Below are positions 6,358-11,933 of a stretch of DNA of 11,933 bases, piece after piece. Position 1 is the first letter of the stretch. The number at the start of each line of letters is the position of its first letter. The stretch lies in assembly GCA_016742125.1 (NCBI GenBank), contig JACVCM010000093.1:1-11933 (forward strand), in the 5' to 3' direction. The position numbers were made by a program, and so were the translations under genes. This stretch comes from Sphingomonadaceae bacterium. GTDB lineage: Bacteria; Pseudomonadota; Alphaproteobacteria; Sphingomonadales; Sphingomonadaceae. The notes beneath the pieces are model-generated. The model was not told the origin of the DNA. It did not search any database and was given only the letters and a program-made list of their open reading frames with translations.

Positions 6358-6642
6358 TTAGCTGCCGTCGCGGATTTGCCGATGATGGCGGATGACCTCA
6401 TCGATAATGAACCGCAGAAACTTCTCGGTGAAATCCGGGTCCAGCTTCGCGTCGCGCGCAAGCTGGCGTAACCGTTCGATTTGCCGCTCTTCGCGGGCTG
6501 GGTCTGCGGGTGGTAGTGCCGACTTCGCCTTATATTCGCCGACCGCCTGGGTAATCTTGAACCGCTCGGCAAGCATGAAGACCAGCGCTGCATCGATATT
6601 ATCGATGCTGTCGCGATAGCGGGCAAGGGTGTCGTCGGTCAT
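6358..6642 (-). CDS. Chorismate mutase (AroQ type, monofunctional)
   Basis: A 94-residue all-helical protein, the usual size of a free-standing AroQ mutase, which converts chorismate to prephenate for phenylalanine and tyrosine synthesis in the cytoplasm. Helix 1 (about 5-38) carries RDSIDNIDAALVFMLAERFKIT and then the VGEYKA motif. R10, R27 and K38 correspond by position to the active-site R11, R28 and K39 of the E. coli P-protein mutase domain. The loop with EER (51-53) supplies the acidic/Arg pair, and the last helix has FLRFIIDEVIRHHR. No secretion signal is present, unlike periplasmic AroQ-gamma forms. It lies alone on the minus strand, divergent from the prenyl synthase (94 bp). Its TAA occupies 6358-6360, directly next to the kinase TGA with no base between. 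No clear Shine-Dalgarno precedes the ATG. Confidence 0.88.
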   Translation of the reverse strand: MTDDTLARYRDSIDNIDAALVFMLAERFKITQAVGEYKAKSALPPADPAREERQIERLRQLARDAKLDPDFTEKFLRFIIDEVIRHHRQIRDGS

Positions 6643-6736
6643 GATGTGTCTGTGCCGCGATCGGACGGGCAGGACAAGCGGAAATGCGCCATTTGCACTT
6701 GCCTTGCAGCCCGCGCCTTGTCACAGCGAAGGGGAC

Positions 6737-7750
6737 ATGACTGCAACTATTCACAAACTTGGCGAACAGCGCCAGCCGTCGCTCGATCCGATGCTTAAAC
6801 TCGTCGCGCCGGAAATGAACAAGGTCAATGCTGTCATTCTGGACCGCATGCAGTCGGAAATTCCGCTCATCCCGGAGCTGGCCGGTCATCTCATCGCAGG
6901 CGGTGGCAAACGGATGCGACCGATGCTTACCCTGGCCTGCGCACGGTTGCTCGATTACCCCGGTGAGCGTCACCACAAGCTGGCCGCAGCCGTGGAATTC
7001 ATCCATACGGCCACGCTTTTGCACGATGACGTCGTCGACGGCAGCGACATGCGGCGAGGCAAGACGGCAGCAAACCTGATTTTCGGCAACCCGGCGGCGG
7101 TGCTGGTGGGCGATTTCCTGTTCAGTCGTTCATTCGAGTTGATGGTCGAAGACGGCTCACTGAAGGTTCTGAAAATTCTGTCACACGCGTCGGCAGTCAT
7201 CGCCGAAGGAGAGGTCAACCAGCTTACCGCGCAGCGCCAGATTGCCACCAGCGAAGAAAAATATCTTGAGATCATCGGCTCCAAGACCGCCGCGCTTTTT
7301 GCGGCAGCGTGCCGGATTGCTGCGGTCGTTGCAGAGAGTGGCGAGGGGCAGGAAACGGCGCTGGACGCCTATGGCCGGAACCTCGGTATCGCGTTCCAGC
7401 TGGTCGATGATGCCATCGATTATGTGTCCGATGGCGCGACAATGGGCAAGGATAGCGGCGATGATTTCCGCGATGGCAAGGTCACTTTGCCGGTTATCCT
7501 CGCCCATTGCCGGGGAACACCGGATGAGCAGAAATTCTGGCGCGAAGCCATGCTTGGCAATCGGGTCTCTGACGATGACCTGGCATATGCAAGAATTTTG
7601 CTTCGCCGATATGTTGCCATCGACGATACTATCGACCGTGCCCGCCATTATGGTCAGCGGGCAATTGATGCCATTGCGCATTTTTCACCGGGCGAAGCCA
7701 AGGCGGCATTGACCGAGGCTGTCGAGTTCGCCATCGCCCGCGCCTATTGA
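6737..7750 (+). CDS. ispB: Long-chain polyprenyl diphosphate synthase (octa-/decaprenyl, IspB/DdsA type)
   Basis: 337 residues of the trans-prenyltransferase family, which condenses isopentenyl diphosphate units onto an allylic diphosphate. GGGKRMRP (55-62) is the IPP-binding region. The first aspartate motif is LLHDDVVD (94-101), followed by the RRGK phosphate-binding segment (106-109). The second is LVDDAIDY (222-229), followed by GKDSGDDFRDGKVTLP. Ala92, five residues before the first motif, is small, as expected for an enzyme making long chains. In sphingomonads the product is probably the side chain of ubiquinone-10, so the enzyme may be a decaprenyl (DdsA) rather than octaprenyl (IspB) synthase; sequence alone cannot decide. 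The frame runs back to a GTG at 6629, but the ATG at 6737 is chosen because GAAGG lies 4 nt upstream and the protein then begins like its relatives. A small membrane-protein gene follows at once. Confidence 0.93.
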   Translation: MTATIHKLGEQRQPSLDPMLKLVAPEMNKVNAVILDRMQSEIPLIPELAGHLIAGGGKRMRPMLTLACARLLDYPGERHHKLAAAVEFIHTATLLHDDVVDGSDMRRGKTAANLIFGNPAAVLVGDFLFSRSFELMVEDGSLKVLKILSHASAVIAEGEVNQLTAQRQIATSEEKYLEIIGSKTAALFAAACRIAAVVAESGEGQETALDAYGRNLGIAFQLVDDAIDYVSDGATMGKDSGDDFRDGKVTLPVILAHCRGTPDEQKFWREAMLGNRVSDDDLAYARILLRRYVAIDDTIDRARHYGQRAIDAIAHFSPGEAKAALTEAVEFAIARAY

Positions 7751-7752
7751 GG

Positions 7753-7941
7753 ATGGCTGATCGTCCGCCTTTACCTGACGGGTTCGATCGCATCGGTCCC
7801 TTCCATCCTTATGTCGTAGTCGGCGCAGTAATCCTGTTGGACGTCGTTGCCCTTTTGCTTCTGCTCGCGGCACTGACATTTGTCGGTGACAAGGTCGAAG
7901 ACATAATATGGCCGGGTGGTTCGGAATGGGTCGATCTTTGA
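7753..7941 (+). CDS. Small one-helix membrane protein, family not recognised
   Basis: 62 residues from ATG 7753. A Pro-rich N-terminal tail (about 1-18, with PPLPDGFDRIGPFHPY) leads into one strongly hydrophobic helix (about 20-43, VVVGAVILLDVVALLLLLAALTFV). A short acidic C-terminal tail with a WPGG turn follows (GDKVEDIIWPGGSEWVDL). The topology and a single Asp within the helix are all that can be said; I do not recognise the family. It begins 2 nt after the prenyl synthase stop and ends 20 nt before the HrpB start, so it is almost certainly cotranscribed and may depend on translational coupling. A TTG at 7747 overlapping the synthase TGA (TTGA) is an alternative start adding two residues. 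Its existence as a gene is supported by the tight spacing and a codon pattern like that of its neighbours, not by homology. Confidence 0.6.
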   Translation: MADRPPLPDGFDRIGPFHPYVVVGAVILLDVVALLLLLAALTFVGDKVEDIIWPGGSEWVDL

Positions 7942-7961
7942 CGCTAGCCGGCGGTGAAGAT

Positions 7962-10409
7962 ATGCTGCCAATCGAACATATATTGCCGGACCTGGTCGCA
8001 GCGCTGGAGAATAACGCCAATGCGGTTCTGATTGCACCACCCGGGGCCGGCAAGACCACGATGGTTGCGTCTCGCTTGCTGCGCAAGGATTGGTGCGAAG
8101 GGCAGATATTGCTGCTTTCACCGCGTCGTTTGGCGGCGCGGATGGCAGCGGAGCGGATAGCTGAACTGATGGGTGAGCAGGTCGGCGGGTTGGTCGGCTA
8201 TGCCACGCGGTTGGACAGCAAGCGGTCGGCAACCACCCGGATATTGGTCCTGACCGAAGGGATATTCCGCAATCGCATCATTTCAGATCCCGAACTGGAC
8301 GGGGTGTCGGCGGTGCTGTTCGACGAAGTGCACGAACGCAGCCTGGACAGCGATTTCGGGCTAGCGCTGGCATTGGAAAGTCAGGCCGCATTCCGGCCCG
8401 ATCTGCGTCTGGTTGCGATGTCGGCCACGCTCGACGGCGGGCGGTTTTCGCAATTGATGGGCGACGCGCCGTTGATCGAAAGCGAGGGACGAAGCTGGCC
8501 TTTGGAACTGCGTTATGTGGGGCGGCGGGCGGAGCAGCCGATTGAAGCGGAAATTGCGAAGACGGTCAGGATGGCGCTGTCCGAACAAGCTGGCGACATA
8601 TTGGTGTTCCTTCCCGGCGCGCGGGAGATCGACCGGACGGCGGACGCATTGACGCAGCTAGGGGGGCGTCACATCGTTCACAAACTTCACGGGCAGATCG
8701 ATCCGGCGGCACAGCGGCTGGCGGTCCGACCGGATGCCGAAGGACGGCGCAAAATCATCCTGGCTACCAACATTGCGGAAACCAGCCTGACCATAGACGG
8801 CGTCCGGATTGTGATCGACAGCGGCCTTGCCCGACGGGCGCGCTTCGATCAGGCGGCGGGTGTCACGCGGCTGGTGACCGAGCGCGCCAGTCTGTCTGCG
8901 GTGACACAGCGGGCAGGGCGCGCGGCAAGGCAGGGTCTGGGAATCGCCTACCGCCTTTGGGAAGAGGCGGGAAATGGCGGCCTGCCGCCGTTCGATCCGC
9001 CCGAGATATTGGAAAACGATCTTGCTCCGTTGCTGCTCGATTGCGCACTGTGGGGAGAGAGCGACCCTGCCAGATTGCAATGGCTGGACCCACCACCGGT
9101 CACCTCGCTGGTGCGAGCCCGAAAAACGCTGACGGCGCCCGATACCATCGACGCGCATGGCCATATCACGCCGCATGGACGAAAACTGGCGGGTTTGCCA
9201 TTGCCACCCAGCCTGGCGCATATGGTCATTTCCGCTGCTGCCAGCGGACAAGGCGAGCAGGCGGCAACTCTGGCCCTCTTGCTGCAGGAACGGGGGCTGG
9301 GCGGGCAGGGAGAGGACGTTGAGATGCGCCTTGAACGCTTTATGCGGGAGCGTGGCGCTCGTGCGGAAGCAGCCCGATCGTTAGCAAAGCGGATTGCAGC
9401 AATGGCCAGTCCGGCCGCTTCCAACAAGGGCGGGGGCAGCGCCCGGGCTACCTGGTCTGTGGGGCAGTTGGTTGCCACGGCTTTTCCGGACCGGATTGCC
9501 AAGCGGCGCGATGCCAAGGGTGAAAACTGGATAAGCGCGATGGGTCGGGGGTTCAGGCTCGACCCGGCCTCACCGCTCTCCAATGCAGAGTGGCTGGCGG
9601 TTGCCGACCTTCAGGGTGCCGCGTCTTCGGCGCGTATCATGTCCGCCGCAGCGCTGACTGAGGCGGAGGTGCTGAAGCTGTTTGGCAACAGGATCGAGAC
9701 GACGATCGATACCAGATATGACACTGCCGATGACCGTACAGAGGTGCGCCAGCGGCGTCGGCTTGGAGCCATTGTCTTGACTGAAGGCATCGCCGAAGCG
9801 CCCGATCGGACAGCGATTTCATATGCGTTGCTTGACGCCGTCCGCACATTGGGAATCTCCGTTCTGCCGTGGCCGGACGCCGCCATCGCGCTGCGTCAAC
9901 GCGCCGTTTTCGCCGGATTTGAAACGCTCTCGGATGCTGCTCTAACGGCGTCATTGGACGACTGGCTGCCTCCCCTGCTCGATGGCGTAAGCAGGCTGCG
10001 CGATATTTCCAAAGCTGGTCTGTCAGCAGTGCTCGACGCCCTTCTTGGCTGGGACGGCAAGCAGAGGATCGAACAGGTTGCGCCAGCCAATTTCATCAGT
10101 CCAGCAGGTGCCACTCACCCTATCGACTATGCCGCCGAAGGGGGGCCAACCGTCGAGCTACGCGTACAGGCCCTGTTCGGGCTTGACGTCCATCCGACGG
10201 TTGGTCGGGAGCGCATGCCGTTGGTGCTCAGCCTGACATCGCCTGGACGTCGGCCGATCCAGACCACGCGCAACCTGCCGGAATTCTGGCGGGGGAGCTG
10301 GAGCGATGTCGCCAAGGAGATGCGCGGTCGCTACCCCAAGCATGCGTGGCCAGATAGACCTTGGGAGAGCATAGCGAGCCTAAAAACCAAGAAGGCGCAA
10401 GGGATTTAG
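7962..10409 (+). CDS. hrpB: ATP-dependent DEAH-box helicase HrpB
   Basis: 815 residues, close to the about 810 of E. coli HrpB. The helicase core has motif I APPGAGKT (25-32), DEVH with HERS (121-127), motif III SAT (154-156), TNIAETSLTI (269-278) and motif VI QRAGRAAR (316-323). A winged-helix/ratchet region and the long HrpB-specific C-terminal domain follow, ending with HPTVGRERMPLVLSLTSPG and the RPIQTTRNLPEFW segment that is typical of HrpB. The family is expected to unwind RNA or RNP using ATP, but its cellular substrate is not established. An in-frame ATG at 7908 would overlap the preceding small gene. ATG 7962 is preferred because GGTGA lies 4 nt upstream and HrpB proteins begin LPI-x(4)-LP. 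Motif VI has Ala322 where most relatives have Gly; both arginines remain. Confidence 0.94.
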   Translation: MLPIEHILPDLVAALENNANAVLIAPPGAGKTTMVASRLLRKDWCEGQILLLSPRRLAARMAAERIAELMGEQVGGLVGYATRLDSKRSATTRILVLTEGIFRNRIISDPELDGVSAVLFDEVHERSLDSDFGLALALESQAAFRPDLRLVAMSATLDGGRFSQLMGDAPLIESEGRSWPLELRYVGRRAEQPIEAEIAKTVRMALSEQAGDILVFLPGAREIDRTADALTQLGGRHIVHKLHGQIDPAAQRLAVRPDAEGRRKIILATNIAETSLTIDGVRIVIDSGLARRARFDQAAGVTRLVTERASLSAVTQRAGRAARQGLGIAYRLWEEAGNGGLPPFDPPEILENDLAPLLLDCALWGESDPARLQWLDPPPVTSLVRARKTLTAPDTIDAHGHITPHGRKLAGLPLPPSLAHMVISAAASGQGEQAATLALLLQERGLGGQGEDVEMRLERFMRERGARAEAARSLAKRIAAMASPAASNKGGGSARATWSVGQLVATAFPDRIAKRRDAKGENWISAMGRGFRLDPASPLSNAEWLAVADLQGAASSARIMSAAALTEAEVLKLFGNRIETTIDTRYDTADDRTEVRQRRRLGAIVLTEGIAEAPDRTAISYALLDAVRTLGISVLPWPDAAIALRQRAVFAGFETLSDAALTASLDDWLPPLLDGVSRLRDISKAGLSAVLDALLGWDGKQRIEQVAPANFISPAGATHPIDYAAEGGPTVELRVQALFGLDVHPTVGRERMPLVLSLTSPGRRPIQTTRNLPEFWRGSWSDVAKEMRGRYPKHAWPDRPWESIASLKTKKAQGI

Positions 10410-10448
10410 GCACTTGATCGATTCAGGAGAATCTAGGAAAGGGCACAT

Positions 10449-10730
10449 ATGACCAAGGCCCGAATTTATCAGCGTCCCAAAAATGCCATGCAATCGGGAA
10501 AGGCACATACCGACATATGGGTGCTGGAATTCACCCCCTCCGAGCCGCGTAAGGCCGATCCGCTGATGGGCTGGGCTGGATCGGGCGACACGCAGGCACA
10601 GGTTGTGCTGACCTTCCCGACGCTGGCTGCGGCGCAGGCCTATGCCGCAAAAAAGGGGTTGTCGGCCACCTTCATTCCGACGCCGCCCAAGACGTTGAAG
10701 CTTCAGGCTTACGCCGACAACTTTCGCTAA
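10449..10730 (+). CDS. NADH dehydrogenase (complex I) NDUFS4-like accessory subunit
   Basis: 93 residues, the size of alphaproteobacterial relatives of the mitochondrial 18-kDa subunit NDUFS4 (ETC complex I subunit family). The order of conserved blocks fits: ARIYQRPKNAMQSGKA at the N-terminus, WVLEF, the marker DPLMGWAGSGDTQAQVVLTF (57-76 region of the family fold), a helix AAAQAYAAKKGL, and the closing KLQAYADNF. This subunit sits on the cytoplasmic arm of complex I and stabilises it in mitochondria and alphaproteobacteria; it has no catalytic role and no membrane segment. It is encoded away from any nuo operon here, 39 bp behind hrpB, with AAAGGG about 5 nt before the ATG. Its TAA (10728-10730) overlaps the stop of the convergent Nudix gene. 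Confidence 0.92.
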   Translation: MTKARIYQRPKNAMQSGKAHTDIWVLEFTPSEPRKADPLMGWAGSGDTQAQVVLTFPTLAAAQAYAAKKGLSATFIPTPPKTLKLQAYADNFR

Positions 10731-11218
10731 ATTCCCGCTATTCCAGGCAGCATCAGCAGTTTAACATCCACAACGCAGCCCTCGGCGCGTTTTTGGCAGA
10801 CGAAATCGGCTAAAGCGGACAGCGCGATGCGGTGGACGGTGATGTTCTCGCCATCGACTCCGCCACCTTCGCCAACCTTCGTAAGACCTGACGCCCTGAC
10901 CAGAGTGAAACTTTCGCTCACCATACCAGGCGAGGAGAAGAAATCGCCGACGATATCCAGGCGTTCGGCGTGGTATCCAGTCTCTTCTTCCAGCTCCCTT
11001 CCGGCGGACGTTAGTGTATCCTCGCCATCGTCATTGTCGCCGATCAAGCCTGCGGGTAGCTCGATGCAGTTCGTGCCCAAGGGAACCCGAAATTGCTCGA
11101 CGAGCAGCACATGGCCGTCTTCAACCGCCAGGATGACCGCCGCCCTGATACCCCGTGCCCGCGCAACATATTCCCACTTGCCACGCCGCTTGGCCGTGAT
11201 GAAACGGCCCTGCCACAT
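10727..11218 (-). CDS. Nudix hydrolase, ADP-ribose pyrophosphatase-like
   Basis: 163 residues with a perfect Nudix box, G-x5-E-x7-REUxEExGU: it begins GDNDDGE and ends GRELEEETGY, so the metal-binding glutamates are all present. Before the box are the WEYVARARG strand, AVILAVEDGHVLLVEQFRVP and the ELPAGL motif that is typical of ADP-ribose and nucleoside-diphosphate-sugar pyrophosphatases. After it comes FFSSPGMVSESFTLV, where the SPG-x(5)-E pattern points to the ADP-ribose group (NudF/TrgB-like). It should cleave a nucleoside diphosphate linked to a sugar; the exact substrate is not certain. The frame extends upstream to 11416, but that part is antisense-like overlap with the TPM gene. MWQGRF at 11218 is the natural start, 35 bp after the TPM stop, with a modest GAAG upstream. 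The two genes are probably cotranscribed. Confidence 0.9.
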   Translation of the reverse strand: MWQGRFITAKRRGKWEYVARARGIRAAVILAVEDGHVLLVEQFRVPLGTNCIELPAGLIGDNDDGEDTLTSAGRELEEETGYHAERLDIVGDFFSSPGMVSESFTLVRASGLTKVGEGGGVDGENITVHRIALSALADFVCQKRAEGCVVDVKLLMLPGIAGI

Positions 11219-11253
11219 GATTTCTTCGGCTTCGTTTCGGGGGTGTTGACAGG

Positions 11254-11933
11254 TCAAAGCTCGATCAGCCGGTCGGGCAATTCGTTCGGATTCTCGCTTC
11301 CCTTGGGGAAATGCTCTGCAAGCACGATGCCCATCTGGCGGACGGCCTCTGCCATCCCTTCGCCAGGACGCCCGGCTTTTACATGATCGAGCAATGCCAG
11401 CATTGCGTCGCCCCAAATTTCGGGCGTGACCTTGCTGGCGATAGCCTCATCCGCCACAATTTCTGCCCGATGCTCCTTCATCGACAGATAAAGCAATACG
11501 CCAGTGCGACCGACAGTCTTGGCTTCGGTCCCTACCTTGAACAGATTGAAAGCGCGCGCACGCACCCGCCGCATTTTGATGTGCCTGGGGGTCAGCGCGA
11601 GGCGCAGTGGCATCCATCTGAGGATCAGCCAGGTGCCCAGCCATTTCAGCCCCATCGCAATGAAGATCAATGCCAGATACTCGCCGGCGCTATAGTCATG
11701 CTGCCACCCGCCCGTCATCCCATGCACAATGCCCAAGTAGAACTGCGGGAATATCGCATAGCAGGACAAGGCCAGAAACGCCGCGATGCTTGCCCAGACA
11801 ACGGCGACATCTTCATAATGGTCGGACAGATCGGTGATGATAGTCACGATTTCGCCGCTGGTCATATGCTCGGCTTCGGCGATGGCCGAAGTGACGATTG
11901 CGTGATCTTCAGGGGTTACCTGTTCGACTTTTG
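11254..11933 (-). CDS. TPM-domain membrane protein (COG3762-like), 5' end outside window
   Basis: The frame enters from the window edge (first full codon at 11931) and stops at TGA 11256-11254, giving about 226 visible residues. An ATG at 11865 is internal: the 22 residues before it (VEQVTPEDHAIVTSAIAEAE) are the start of a TPM domain, which then continues HMTSGEIVTIITDLSDHY. Two membrane helices follow, about VWASIAAFLALSCYAIF and YLALIFIAMGLKWLGTWLI. After a basic loop (RHIKMRRVRARAF) come the second TPM half, with GRTGVLLYLSMKEHRAEIVADEAIASKV, and a C-terminal helix. TPM proteins are thought to act on membrane or photosystem quality control and some are acid phosphatases, but this branch has no firm function. 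In related genomes such genes often follow another TPM gene and lemA, which may lie just outside the window. The Nudix gene is 35 bp downstream. Confidence 0.85.
   Translation of the reverse strand, partial: KVEQVTPEDHAIVTSAIAEAEHMTSGEIVTIITDLSDHYEDVAVVWASIAAFLALSCYAIFPQFYLGIVHGMTGGWQHDYSAGEYLALIFIAMGLKWLGTWLILRWMPLRLALTPRHIKMRRVRARAFNLFKVGTEAKTVGRTGVLLYLSMKEHRAEIVADEAIASKVTPEIWGDAMLALLDHVKAGRPGEGMAEAVRQMGIVLAEHFPKGSENPNELPDRLIEL

Noticed and set aside
6629..6736. GTG start of the prenyl synthase at 6629
   Set aside because: It would overlap the divergent chorismate mutase start and add a tail unlike the family; ATG 6737 has its own ribosome site.
7908..7961. HrpB start at ATG 7908 or 7926
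   Set aside because: These overlap the small membrane-protein gene and add residues not seen in HrpB; ATG 7962 has GGTGA in place and starts with the family LPI pattern.
8658..9583. Two antisense frames of about 200 residues within hrpB
   Set aside because: They lie inside conserved helicase sequence on the other strand and have shadow-like composition.
1..11933. Search by eye for mobile elements, CRISPR, tRNA/rRNA, toxin-antitoxin or defence genes
   Set aside because: No repeats with regular spacing, transposase-like or integrase-like proteins, or RNA gene patterns were found; the genes are housekeeping and share similar codon use.

Overview
The window is a gene-dense, high-GC stretch of ordinary bacterial chromosome. 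It most likely comes from an alphaproteobacterium of the Sphingomonadales. This is inferred from the DUF6456-type protein, the NDUFS4-like complex I subunit, the FeuP/FeuQ-like two-component pair, the high GC3 codon use, and a palindromic element built on TCATTCCCGCG that is common between sphingomonad genes. No rRNA, tRNA, CRISPR array, prophage, integrase or insertion sequence is visible.

Left part (1-2249): the tail of a DUF6456-type gene (+) converges on a complete Uup-type ABC-F ATPase gene (-). A 174-bp divergent intergenic region carrying the palindromic element follows. Middle part (2250-6357): an operon-like pair encodes a D-amino-acid transaminase and a secreted SIMPL-domain protein, and ends in a hairpin. 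Next come a tiny secreted PepSY-like protein, an OmpR-family response regulator and a PhoQ-type histidine kinase. Together these three look like the FeuN-FeuP-FeuQ signalling module of rhizobia.

Right part (6358-11933): a chorismate mutase gene (-) abuts the kinase gene tail to tail. Divergent from it is a + strand run of a long-chain polyprenyl diphosphate synthase (quinone side chain), an unrecognised one-helix membrane protein, the DEAH helicase HrpB, and an NDUFS4-like complex I subunit. The complex I gene overlaps by 4 bp the end of a Nudix hydrolase gene (-). Upstream of the Nudix gene, on the same strand, is a TPM-domain membrane protein gene whose start lies beyond the window.

Most genes are housekeeping (cell-wall D-amino acids, aromatic amino acids, ubiquinone, respiration, RNA and DNA remodelling). 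I found no clear new defence or biosynthetic system. The points most worth checking are the PepSY/regulator/kinase module with its probable non-ATG kinase start, the small membrane protein between the prenyl synthase and hrpB genes, and the extreme compaction of the convergent gene ends.
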